This document shows positions 20,408 through 31,000 of a stretch of DNA of 64,000 nt, in pieces. The DNA is taken from positions 28,465,712-28,529,711 of the forward strand of contig NC_092875.1 in assembly GCF_028372415.1 (NCBI RefSeq). Direction: 5' to 3'. Below the pieces are notes generated by a model, which had not been told where the DNA came from, did not search any database, and saw only the letters and a list, made by a program, of their open reading frames with translations. Source of the stretch: Notamacropus eugenii. Lineage: Eukaryota > Chordata > Mammalia > Diprotodontia > Macropodidae. Position numbers and translations under genes: made by a program. Position 1 is the first letter of the stretch, and the number at the start of each line of letters is the position of its first letter.

Positions 20408-21245
20408 TTGGTTGTTGTCCTACGTTTTCAAATTCACACAGATATTCCATGTGAATTTTTGGGGTGGATATCCCAAATTTGTGCATCCTGCATTTACTTT
20501 GCGCTGTCTCAATTCTGCTTTGCTCAAAGAGCACAGCCCCCTTTCTGATGTGGGCACACCATGCTGAGTGGTCCTGTGCCAGTGTCTACCATGTTGCACA
20601 GTCAAATCCAAAGTTCTTGAGAGAGACCTTGAGAGTGTCCTTGTATCTTTTCTTCTGACCATCATGTGATCAATCATCTACCCCATGTGAGTTCTCCATA
20701 AAATAGTCTTTTGACAAGCATATATTTTGCATTCAAACAACGTGGCCACCCCTTTGGAGTTGCACTCTCTGAAGCAGAGTTTGAATGCTTGGCAGTTTAG
20801 TTCCAGCAAGCAGCTCAGGGTCTGGTACCTTATCCTGCCAGGTGATCTTCAGAATCTTCCCAAGACATTTCAAATGGAAGCGATTCAGTTTCCTGGCATG
20901 GCACTGGTAGACTGTCCATGTTTCACAGATATACAACAATGAGGTCAGCACAATGGCTCTGTAGACCTTCAGTTTGGTAGTCAGTCTAATACCTCTTCTG
21001 TCCCAAACTTTTCTTCAGAGCCTCCCAAACACTGAGCTAACTCTGGCAATGCTTGCATCAACCTCATTGTCAATGTGTACATCCCTGGAAAGTACACTAC
21101 CAAGGTAAGTGAACTTATCCACAGCATTCAAAACTTCTCCATTTGTTGTAACCAATGATTCCACATAAGGATGGTGTGGTGGTGGCTGATGGAGCACCTG
21201 TGTTTTCTTGGTGTTAATTATTAGGCCAAAATTAGCACAGTTCTC
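20408..21245 (-). mobile_element. RTE LINE, 5'-truncated, minus strand
   Basis: Reverse-strand translation gives NTKKTQVLHQPPPHHPYVES, DKFTYLGSVLSRDVHIDNEV, LTSLLYICETWTVYQCHARK and KCLGKILKITWQDKVPD, the C-terminal half of an RTE reverse transcriptase. The copy is truncated 5' at about 21245, has an internal deletion near its 3' end, and keeps the RTE terminus ('gaaaacgtaggacaacaacc' on the minus strand). It shares a TGA stop after VFGRL with the + copy at 25310-26382. Confidence 0.9.
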
Positions 21246-21539
21246 ATTCACCCACTCTACCAGAGGACGTCTTCATATGCTTGGGGTAGACACCCCCCTA
21301 ACTCACCAATGAGTTTGAGACCCCTTGGTTACCCTCAACCTGGTTTGACCCGTCTGCTGAAACAGTTTATTGGGGTGTGGCCACTGCGCATGCTATTGCT
21401 TCTTGGAGCCACAGATGAAAGTTGAGTGGAACAGGTGAACACCAAAGGTGGAAAGAGCCCCAAAAAGGGCTTGGCAGCCATTAAACCAAAGGTACAGGTC
21501 CACCGTGAACACACCCTACACCCCACATTTCCATATTAG
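21246..21539. other. Unassigned segment between RTE and L1
   Basis: Roughly 290 bp that I could not assign. A minus-strand open frame with Cys/Trp-rich translation covers part of it and may be further LINE sequence. Confidence 0.35.
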
Positions 21540-23950
21540 TCATGTTGTGAAAGAAGACATGGAAACAAAAGAAAGAAATTACACACATACACACACAAAG
21601 TGAAAATAGTATGCTTCAATCTGCATTCAGATTCCAGCAGTTCTTTCTGTGGAGGTGGACAGCATTTTTCATTATGACTTCTTTGGAATTGTCTTGAGTC
21701 AGTTTTTCTGAGAACAGCTAAATCATCCACAGTTGATCATTGTACAATATTGTACAACATTGCTGTTCTGCTCACTTCACTCGGCATCAACTCATATAAG
21801 TCTTTCCAGGTTTGTCTGAAGTCTGCCTGCTCATCATTTCTTATAGCAGAATAGTATTCCATTATACTCATATCCCACAACTTGTTTAACCATTCTCCAG
21901 TTGGTGGGCATTCCCTCAATTTCCAGTCCTTTGCCACCACAAAAGAGGTGCTATAAATACTTTTGCACAAATAGGTCCTGCCCTCCTTCATTTAAAAAAA
22001 AATCTTTTTGAGATTAAGTCCTAGTAGTGGTATTGCTGGACCAACGGGTAAGCACAGTTTTACAGACCTTTGGGCACAGTTCCAAACTGTTCTCTAGAAT
22101 GGTTGGATCAGTTCACAACTCCACCACTAGTGTTCCAATTTTCTCAAATCCTCTCCAACATTTATCATTTCACTTTTCTGTCATATTAGCCAATCTAATA
22201 GGTGTGAGGTAGTACCTCAGAGTTGGTTTAATTTACATTTCTCTAATCGATAGTGATTTAGAGCATTTTTTATATGACTAGGTAGCTTTGCTTTCTTCAT
22301 CTGAAAACTGCCTGTTCATATCTTTTGACCCTTTAACAATTGGGGAATGACTTGTATTCTTATACATTTAACTCAGTTCTCTATATATTTGAGAAATGAA
22401 GCCTATATCATAGACACTATAAAAACTGTTTCCCAGCTTTCTGCTTTCCTTCTAATCTTGTATGCATTGGTTTGGTTTATGCAAAAACTTTTAAATTTAA
22501 TATAATCGAAATTATCCACTTTACGTCTCATAATGCTATCTCTTGTTTGGTCCTAAATTCTTCCCTTCTTCATGGATCTGACAAGTAAACTATTTCTTGC
22601 TCTCCTAATTTGTTTAGCTGTTATGTCTAAATCACATACCGTTCTTGACCTTATTTTGGTATTTGGTGTAAGATGTTGGTCAATGCCTAGTGTCTGTGAT
22701 ATTGTTTGTCAGTTTTCCCAGCAGTCTTTGTCAAATAGTGAGGTCTTGTCCCAAAAGCTGGGGTCTCTGGGTTTATCAAACACTAGATTACAATGGTCAT
22801 TTACTAATGTGTCTTCTGTACCTAATCTATTTCATGGATACACCACTCTATTTCTTAGCCAGTACCAGATTGTTTTGATAATTACTGCTTTATAATAAGG
22901 TTTGAGATCTGATATGGCTAGGCTACCTTCCTTCACATGTTTTCCCCCTTTAATTCCCTGGATATTCTTGACCTTTTGTCCTTCCAGATTAAATATGTTA
23001 TTTTTTTTTCTAACTCTATAAAATAATGTTTGGTAGTTTGATTGGTATAGTACTTAATAAGGAAACCAATTTAGGTAGAATTATCATTTTTATTATATTG
23101 ACTTGGCCTACCTATAAGCAACTAATATTTTTCCAATTGTTTATATCTGACTCTGTTTGTGCGGAAAGTGTTTTGTGATTGTCTTCATATAGTTCCTGGG
23201 TTTGTCTTGGCAGATGGACTCACAATTACTTCATATTGCCTACAATTATTTTAAATAGAATTTCTCTTTCTATCTCTTGCAGTTGGACTTTGTTAGTAAT
23301 ATGTAGAAATGCTGATGATTTTGGTGAGTTTCTTTTTTTTTACCCTGCAATTTTGCTAAAGTTGTTTCAATTAGTTTTTTAATTTCAACTAGTTTTTTTG
23401 TTGATTCCTTAGGATTCTTTGAGTATCCTGTCCTATTATATGCAGAGAATGATAGCTCATTGCCTATTCTAATTCCTTCAATTTCTTTTTCTCCTCTTAT
23501 CACCATAGCCAACATTTCTAGTGCAATATTGAAGAATGGTGGTGATAATGGGCATCTTTGCTTTACCCCGATCTTATGGGGAAGGCTTCTAGGTTATCCC
23601 CATTATAGTTAATGCTTACTGATGGTGTTAGATAGATACCACTTATCATTTTAAGGAATGGCTATGTTGTATCTTGTAAAAAGCTTTTGATTAACTATTG
23701 AGATAATCATATGATTTCTATCTATTTTTTTATTGATATGGTCAGTTATGTTGATAGTTTTCCCAATATTGAACCATTCCTGGTATAAATCTCATGGTGT
23801 ATGATTCTTGTGATATATTGTTGTCATCTCCTTACCAGTATTTTATTTAAAAAAATTTGCATCAGTATTCACTGGGGAAATCAGCCTATAGTTTTCTTTC
23901 TCTGCTATTTTTTTCTTCAGTCTCCACTTCTTTCAATTAATCTTCATACA
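21540..23950 (-). mobile_element. L1 LINE, 3' 2.4 kb, minus strand
   Basis: The minus strand encodes the L1 ORF2 C-terminus: KLRECPPTGEWLNKLWDMSI then MEYYSAIRNDEQADF. The + strand text carries the usual complements such as 'attccattatactcatatc', 'aataggtgtgaggtagtacc' and 'tcatatcttttgaccc'. The coding frame is broken throughout. The 3' UTR is at the left. Confidence 0.88.
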
Positions 23951-23984
23951 AGGACCCTGGAGCTCTTCGGCGTTTCTGTTGCCT

Positions 23985-24150
23985 GCCTCTGATTGCTTTC
24001 CAGCCTGTAACTGCCAAAAAAGAACACCCAGAAGTGCACACCATGTGGTCTGACCAGGGCTCTGGGTTTTTAAATATCCCTTAGCTAATGACTCATAATA
24101 TCTTATTAACTTGCCTGGTTTTCTTTAAGTGAAAGGAAGTACAGTTATTT
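23985..24150 (-). mobile_element. CR1/L3 LINE fragment, antisense
   Basis: The phrase 'cccagaagtgcacaccatgt' followed by 'ggtctgaccagggctctggg' is a typical antisense CR1/L3 stretch. Confidence 0.6.
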
Positions 24151-24292
24151 AATTTGTTTCCAGTTAGGTTAAACTGTTAATTGCTGTTTTTGAATAGTTT
24201 CCTTGTTGTAACAACTGCATTAGTGTTATGCACTTGGGGAGCCCTTTTGCTAAGGATAAAATGAAAATAAAAAACAAAGCACAATCAAATAA

Positions 24293-24480
24293 AAGTATCA
24301 TGGTAGAGTGGAAAGCCAGAGGTCCTAGATTTAAATCCTGCCCCTGACACATACCTGCATGACACTGGGCAGGTGTCACTTCTCCAAGTCTCAGTTTCCT
24401 CATCTATAAAATGAGAGGGTTGGGCTGGATGGCTCCGAGATTCCTTTCAGTTCTTTATCTAGGAGTCTGTGTTGTTACCC
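24293..24480 (+). mobile_element. MIR-type SINE
   Basis: It contains 'gtggaaagccagaggtccta' and 'tctcagtttcctcatctata'. Confidence 0.75.
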
Positions 24481-24521
24481 CCTAGTAAAAGAAACGGTAC
24501 ATCCCAGTGTGTTGTTTCAGA

Positions 24522-24770
24522 AGTTCCCTTGTGGTAGGGCACTGGGCTTGGAGTCAGGAAGACTCATCTCCCTGAGTTCAAATCCAGCCTGAGATACTTA
24601 ACTAGCTGTGTGACCCTGGTAAGTCACTTCACCCTGTTTCCCTCAGTTTCCTGACTTGTAAAATGAACTGGGGAAGGAAACGACAAACTACTCCAGTATC
24701 TATTCCAAAAAACCCCAAACGGGGTCACAACGAGTTGGACACAAGTCCACAACGGCAAAAGGACTTATAA
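24522..24770 (+). mobile_element. MAR1-type SINE with BovB/RTE-like tail
   Basis: The head is worn; 'gagttcaaatccagcctgag', 'gctgtgtgaccctggtaagt' and the tail 'accccaaacggggtcacaac' then 'gagttggacacaagtc' are clear. The following 24771-25029 shows nothing recognisable. Confidence 0.8.
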
Positions 24771-25029
24771 GTTGTAAGAGTTGCAGGCCTTGAGGGAACT
24801 CAGTATTTTGTCTGTTTCTGTATTCCCATGGATACACAATTGTCTCCCAGAGTAGCTGTCCATTGTTGAAAAATAAATTGTCATCTAGTCACCCTGGTGC
24901 TGAGACTTGGAACTTAGCTTGCCTTCCTCTCGCCCTTCCACCTCTGGCTTTCTGTCCTGGGGATAATAAGACAATCAGCAGGCAGCTGAGGGGGTGACAG
25001 TGGACTTCCCCAGGGCTCCATTCCTAGAT

Positions 25030-25309
25030 CAACACTCCCTTCCCCTGTCATTGATCCCTTTCAGGTGTCCTCTCCCCTTCTTACTTCAGTCTGGTTTCAC
25101 TTTTGTTCTTGTATCCCCAAGATCTAGCTTAGTGACTGTCATATAATAGGTATACGTAAATGCTTGGTGATTGATTCCTTCAAATCTTTGCTCAAATCAC
25201 ACCTTTGGCTAGAGGACCTTCTCCCTCTCCCCTCCCCCCCCAACCATGTCTCCTCTAGGATTCCATTCATCTACTGTGTAAGTATCTTGTATCATTTTCA
25301 TCAAATCAG
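25030..25309 (+). mobile_element. L2 LINE 3' pieces
   Basis: The text 'ttgtatccccaagatctagc', then 'tcaaatctttgctcaaatca', 'cacctttggctagaggacct' are L2 3' segments, out of order, so at least two fragments. Confidence 0.55.
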
Positions 25310-26382
25310 GTCAACTACTGTACTGATGGTAAGTTCTTCAATTTGAAAAGGCTACAAGCCAAGACCAAAGTGAAGGGAGTGTTGGTGCATAATTTTCTGT
25401 TTGCAGATGATTGTGCCCTCAACGCAGCCTCTGAAGCTGAGATGCAACAAAGCATGGATCAATTCTTTGATGCCTATGCTGATTTTGGCCTAATAATTAA
25501 CACCAAGAAAACACAGGTGCTCCATCAGCCACCACCGCACCATCCTTATGTGGAATCATTGGTTACAACAAATGGAGAAGTTTTGAATGTTGTGGATAAG
25601 TTCACTCACCTTGGTAGTGTACTTTCCAGGGATGTGCACATTGACAATGAGGTTGATCCATGCATTGCCAGAGTTAGCTCAGTGTTTGGGAGGCTCTGAA
25701 GAAAAGTTTGGGACAGAAGAGGTATTAGACTGACTACCAAACTGAAGGTCTACAGAGCCATTGTGCTGACCTCATTGTTGTATATCTGTGAAACATGGAC
25801 AGTCTACCAGTGCCATGCCAGGAAACTGAATCTCTTCCATTTGAAATGTCTTGGGAAGATTCTGAAGATCACCTGGCAGGATAAGGTACCAGACCCTGAG
25901 CTGCTTGCTGGAACTAAACTGCCAAGCATTCAAACTCTGCTTCAGAGAGCGCAACTCCAAAGGGGTGGCCACGTTGTTTGAATGCAAAATATATGCTTGC
26001 CAAAAAGACTATTTTATGGAGAACTCACATGGGGTAGGTGATTGATCACATGGTGGTCAGAAGAAAAGATACAAGGACACTCTCAAGGTCTCTCTCAAGA
26101 ACTTTGGATTTGACTGTGCAACATGGTAGACACTGGCACAGGACCACTCAGCATGGTGTGCCCACATCAGAAAGGGGGCTGTGCTCTTTGAGCAAAGCAG
26201 AATTGAGACAGCACAAAGTAAACACAGGATGTGCAAATTTGGGATATTCACCAAAGCTGTGGTAGAGCATTCTGAGCTCATATTGCTCTGATCAGCCAGT
26301 CGGACACACTGAAACTTCACTTTATCGTGGTGATGTCATTTTGGTCCTCTTTGAAAATGAAGGATGACAACCAACCAACCAA
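25310..26382 (+). mobile_element. RTE LINE, 5'-truncated, plus strand
   Basis: The open frame from about 25320 gives TDGKFFNLKRLQAKTKVKGV, FLFADDCALNAASEAEMQQS (FADD is the reverse transcriptase active-site motif) and VDKFTHLGSVLSRDVHIDNE, then a TGA after VFGRL. The same frame goes on with KVYRAIVLTSLLYICETWTV to RGGHVV. The 3' end reads 'cgtggtgatgtcattttggt' and a CCAA tandem tail at 26369-26382. It is longer at the 5' end than its inverted partner at 20408-21245. Confidence 0.92.
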
Positions 26383-26744
26383 CGTGCAAATGTGTTCTGC
26401 ATGATCATACATGTATAACCTATATTAAATTGCTAACCCGCTCAGGGAGGGGGGAGGGACAGAAAGGGAGGGAATTTGAAATTCAAATTTTTAAAAAATA
26501 TTTAAAATTACCTTCACATGTAATTGGGAAAAATTATTTTAAAAAGCAAATATAAACAAAAACAAAGCATAGATATCTGGGTGACAGAGGGGAGAGGTAT
26601 ATACTGGGTACATAAAGGTGATATTAAAAACAACAAAAATAAACTGGTCATAATAAAAAAAATTAAGTTAAAAAAAGATGGTTTTGTGCAAAGGTCTAGA
26701 GTCAGAGGACCTGGTTTGGATTCCCCTGTTCACTCATTTACTAT
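26383..26744. other. AT-rich stretch with L1-tail-like piece
   Basis: At about 26440-26560 a purine-rich run ('gggagggacagaaaggga') followed by 'gaaattcaaatttttaaaa' resembles the retroposed L1 tail at 51387-51570. The rest is AT-rich with no call. Confidence 0.4.
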
Positions 26745-26980
26745 CATCTAGTGGACAGAGTGCCAGGCCAGGAATCAGGAAGACTCATCTTCCTAAATTC
26801 AAATCTAGCTGGGTGACCCTGGACAAGTCACCTGTTTACCTCAGTTTCCTCATCTGTAAAATGAGCCAGAGAAGGAAATGGCCAACCACTCCAGGATCTC
26901 TGCCCAAAAAACCCCAAATGGAGTCACGAAGTCAGACGCAACTGAAAATGACTGAACGATATTGGACAAAGGACAGGATT
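26745..26980 (+). mobile_element. MAR1-type SINE with BovB/RTE-like tail
   Basis: It shows 'agtggacagagtgccaggcc', 'cagtttcctcatctgtaaaa' and 'aaaaccccaaatggagtcac' with 'gaaaatgactgaacgat' at the end. Confidence 0.85.
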
Positions 26981-27004
26981 CTCAGGGACTCAGTTTGTAC
27001 AGAT

Positions 27005-27490
27005 ATAAAATGTGACTATAGGAGGACAAAGCTAGACTTAGAAGGGACCCCTGAAGATCACCCAGTCTAACCCCCTCATTTTACAGACAAGGAAACTGAG
27101 GTCCAGAGAGAGGAAGTGATTTTCAAGATCACACAGTTAATAAATGGAATCATGGGACTTGAGTTCAAATTCTGACCTGTGGTCTTAGATAAATCAGAAG
27201 AGATGATCCAAGTGCAAACTCTAGCTGTGATCTATAATTAAAAATATATAGATCTGTGCCTCAGTTTCCCCTTCTGTAAAATGAGGGGATCCCATAGGAT
27301 TAAGATCTGGAGAGAAACGTGGAGGCCCCAGCCCCTCAGACGGAGGTTATTTTTAGCCCGGGGTCTGTGAATTTGACAGCTGTTTTTCAAAATATTGTAT
27401 TTATTTCATATATTTAAAGACATTCTGAGTAGGGGTCCCTGGGCTTCCCTAGACTGGAAAAGGGGTCTGTGGCCCCCAGATGGCAAGCTG
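27005..27490. mobile_element. MIR pieces and a possible hAT-like element
   Basis: Antisense MIR 27005-27185 ('ccctcattttacagacaagg'), sense MIR 27245-27320 ('ctgtgcctcagtttcccctt') and a hAT-like piece 27330-27490 ('cggggtctgtgaatttgac' with 'aggggtctgtggcccccaga' at the far end). Confidence 0.5.
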
Positions 27491-27649
27491 CAAGGAAACC
27501 TGGGGTCCTAGATCAGAGATTCTTTGTGCTCCTCCAATTCCACATTCAAATTTCCCTGCATCGACGCGGCAGGGGGTCTAATCTGGAATTCGGTTCCTGC
27601 GCCTTTAATAGAGCACGTGGGAGGCGGGGCTTGGGGAGATTCGTTCCGC

Positions 27650-27657
27650 TGACGTCA
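27650..27657. promoter_or_regulatory. Consensus CRE (TGACGTCA)
   Basis: The palindrome is a perfect CREB/ATF site, 160 bp upstream of the FBXO21 start codon, in the CpG island and close to an E-box and a GC box. Confidence 0.7.
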
Positions 27658-27709
27658 CGAAGGTCCCCACGTTCTTTAAGGGCACGGATAATTTAGCGAC
27701 GCTCCCTCA

Positions 27710-27772
27710 ATGCAGCGCTCTAAGGCGACGTGTCTGAAGACCGTTAGGCAGGATTTTGGCGACGCGCCCTAA
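27710..27772 (+). other. Possible upstream ORF of FBXO21 (20 codons)
   Basis: An ATG at 27710 opens a 20-codon frame starting MQRSKATC and ending at TAA 27770-27772, 44 bases before the main ATG. Its start context is fair (A at -3 in 'tcaATGc', no G at +4). It matters only if transcription starts upstream of it. Confidence 0.4.
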
Positions 27773-27812
27773 CGTCCGGGTAGGAACGCCGTGACGTCTC
27801 CAGGTACACAAT

Positions 27813-27824
27813 CAAGATGGCGGC
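27813..27824 (+). promoter_or_regulatory. YY1-type motif over the FBXO21 start codon
   Basis: CAAGATGGCGGC is the known YY1 consensus with the ATG core, here coinciding with the initiation codon at 27817-27819. This arrangement is common near TATA-less promoters. Confidence 0.7.
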
Positions 27825-28085
27825 GGCTGAGGGGACAGCGGCGGCGGGGCCTGCCGCGGCCCCGGCCCTGGAGCCGGCCTCGCCCCCCGGCGCCGGGGAC
27901 GGCCCTGCGGTGGCGGCCCCGGGGGCCCTGGGCCTCACGGACCTGCCCGGGGAGCTGCTGGAGCTGATCCTGTGCTGCCGCTCGCTGGGCGCCGCCGACC
28001 TGGGCCACGTCGCCTGCACCTGCCGGCGGCTGCGCGAGCTGTGCCAGGGCGGCGGCAACGTGTGGCGGCGGCAGTTCCGAGAGAG
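27817..28085 (+). CDS. FBXO21: FBXO21 exon 1: N-terminus and F-box
   Basis: Encodes residues 1-90 (last codon split). A low-complexity Ala/Pro/Gly head (1-39) precedes the F-box LTDLPGELLELILCCRSLG to CRRLRELCQ and VWRRQF. The head looks longer than the human one as I remember it. The donor is 'gtgaga' after GAG AG. The whole exon lies in the CpG island; open frames on the other strand here are GC-rich shadows. Confidence 0.96.
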
Positions 28086-31000
28086 GTGAGAGGGCCTCGG
28101 GACCCGGACCCACCCAGCCCGCGCCCCGCCCCGTCCGCCGAGGGCCCGCCCTGGAGGCCTGCCCGCCTCGCGTCCCCGCTCGGGCCTGGGCGTTCCATTG
28201 GCCTGTCTTCTCACTAGCCCGGCCCGCCGTAGGCCCCGCCCTGGGCCCGCCGTAGGCCCCGCCCCCGCTCCTCAGGCCGAGCCCCAGCTCCGCCCCGCCC
28301 CTCGCTGCCGGCTCGGCCGCCTGCGCTCCAGCTGTTGGCCACGGGCCCCGCCCCCAAGCTGCAGCCCCGCCCCCATCACATTCTGAGTGGGCGGCACCCG
28401 GTCCTCGCCTCTGCTAGTGGGCATCCTGGCCTCCGCCCATCCGCTCACCTGTGCAGCCCAGCCCCCTGGAGCGCTGGGGGTACAAAGACACAAAGGGACC
28501 CCAAAGGCACCGGGCCCTGCCCAGGCAGCCAGCATTGATTAAGCGCCTACTGGCTGCCAGGCACTGTTTAAAGTAGACGTTTGCACTTTGTGGACTGTGA
28601 GCTCCCTGAGGGCAGGGAGTGCCTTACCTGTCTTTGTAGAGCCGGGCACCGGCTCACCTCTGGGGATACAAAAAAGCACAAAATCTCACCAGTAGCTGGA
28701 TGATAACTAGCATTTACATAGCTCATTAAGGCTTGCCTCACCTTTAATTTTCATAACAACTCTGGGAGGTGGAGGCTGTACTCATCCTCATTATTTCCAT
28801 TTTCTTCCTGGAGTCAAGAAGACCTGAGTTCAAATGAAGCCTCAGAAATAACCCTGGGCAAGACACTTAACCTCTGCCTCAGTTGCTTCATCTGTAAAAT
28901 GGGGATAGCACCTACCTTCCAGGTCGTTGTGAGAATCACATTAGACATTCATTGTAAAGCCCTTACCCCAGTGCCTGGATCGTGGTAGGCGCTATATAAA
29001 TGTTAGCTAGCATTATTGTTGTAAGGGTTATATGAAATTCAGCTACTACTTTGCAGGTGAGGGAACTAAGGCAGACAGAGATTAAATAACTTGCCTGGAA
29101 TCCCATATTTTAAGCTATTTTGTGAAAGGCACTTTACATGTCATTTCATTGGATCATAGTAATTAGCATGTATTTTAGTTATATTATCTCTATATTACCT
29201 GTGTTTATCTATGTCTTTTAATTATATTATCTGTATATCACCTATTTTTGTTGTTCAGTCATTTCAGTCATGTCTGATTCTTTCATGACCCCATTTGGGG
29301 TTTTCTTGGCAGAGACATTGGAGTGGTTTGCCATTTCTCTCTAGCTCATTTTACAGATGAGGAAACTGAGGCAAACAGAAGTTAAGTGACTCACTCAAAA
29401 TCACACAGCTTGGAAGTATCTGCGGCTGATTTGAACTCAGGTCTTCCTGACTCCAGGCCTCATTCTTAATCCACTGAACCACTCTGGCTACATCATATTA
29501 CCTATATATTATCTAATTTGATCCTCATAATTAGCTGGGACTTACATAGTGCTTTACATATGGTATCTCATTTGGGCCTTACTACAGCCCTTTCAGTGAG
29601 GTTTTAAGTTGGTAGTTATTATTACTATCATTTAACAAATGAGGGAACTGAGGCTGGGAGAGGCTTAGTGAAGCCCAGTGTCACACAGCTATAAATAAAT
29701 GGCAGAGTAGGATTGTTAACTTCCAAGTCTAGCACTTGTTCCCCTGTTGCTACCTGGCTATCTCTCCTGTACAGTGCAAAATGTACAAGGTTTGGCATCC
29801 GAGAACCTGGGTTCAAATCCCATCTTTCTTCCTAACTGTGTGATCTGGGGCAAGTCCCCAAATCTGAATTTCACTTTCCTCATCTATAAAATAAAGGCGT
29901 TGAAGTAAGTGACCTTTCAAGTTCTTTTCAGTGCTAAATCTCTGATCCTGAATTCTCTCAAACCGCCTCCCCCAAGCCTGTTCCTTAGCCCACAGCAGCT
30001 GGGCCCCTTTCCCTCAAAGGAGAGGCCAGAGCGCACTAGTGCTGAATCTGGAGTCAAGACCTGGTTTCCAATATAGCTCCGCTGTTTGGTCCCTGAACTT
30101 CACTGTCCTCCTTTGTAAAACGAGGGGCGTTTACCAGAAGACCTCCCAGCTTCCTTCCAACACTAAAGCTGATTCTATGTTTGCTCTTCAGCGCTTCCCA
30201 CCCACCCTCTTATCCTAGTTCCCAGGAGACCCCTCCATTTGTTTCTCTTTGTACTGGCCTCCTAAGCCCTCTCCCTCTACAGAGTTTGGGGGGTGGTTCC
30301 CCTACTTTTCTGCTCTAAACCTGCTCCTCCCCTAGGTAGGACAAAAACCTGGCTGGGCTAAGAGTGGGTTGACCCCCTCAGTTCATGCCTTATTCGGTTT
30401 CCCTTCAGAGAATTTAGCTTTTTCCAGCATAAATTTCCACTTGTGTCAGATGAAGATGTTGAACGGGGTGTTCTTGAAGGTCCCTTTCAGCTCTAAAGCC
30501 ACTGAAGGAATATTTATTCAAAGGTTACTCTGTACAGAGTGATGGGGAGCCAGGACAGAAATGACAGTTCCCATCCTCCAGGCCCACACCAGAGGGTGAG
30601 AGGAATGATAACGAAGGAGGGAGCCACACAGAGTGCTGTCAGAGCATTAAGGACGAGGGGTGCCGTCTGAGTGCAGTGCAAAACCCAGAGATCTGCTTGT
30701 TTGTGTTCAAGGCCACCCTGTGCAGTATTATTGGGCACGGATTGCAGTTGTTTGCACTAGACCTTTGCATCTTTCCCAAGCATGGCCCTGATGGGCAAGA
30801 TATGGGGAGAGAGAGGACTAGAAATGAGGGGGCTGGTGCAGTGGATAGAACACTGACCTGAGTCAAGAGATCTGGGCTCCAGTCATAGCTCCGCCACCCA
30901 CTGGCAGCTGTGGGAATGCCAGCTGGGCCCTTCCTTTCCATTCTGCTCATCTCTCCAAAAGTCCCTTGCAGCCCTACCCACCATGATTAGGAGAAGCCCC

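Larger units (their letters stand above)
27545..28420. promoter_or_regulatory. FBXO21: CpG-island promoter of FBXO21
   Basis: GC content and CpG density rise sharply from about 27545 and fall away near 28420, covering exon 1. Visible elements: E-box CACGTG 27614-27619, GC box GGCGGGGC 27623-27630, palindromic CRE TGACGTCA 27650-27657, CRE half-like TGACGTCT 27792-27799, and many CCCCGCCC Sp1-type boxes in the start of intron 1. No clear TATA box is seen. The transcription start is not determinable from sequence alone. Confidence 0.85.

Noticed and set aside
20352-26320. Reverse-transcriptase-like proteins as possible host genes
   Set aside because: They are truncated RTE and L1 LINE remains, with stops and repeat-type 3' ends.
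27744-28538. Several long frames on the minus strand and other + frames over the FBXO21 CpG island
   Set aside because: GC-rich DNA has few stops; only the + frame from 27817 has an F-box and splices correctly to exon 2.
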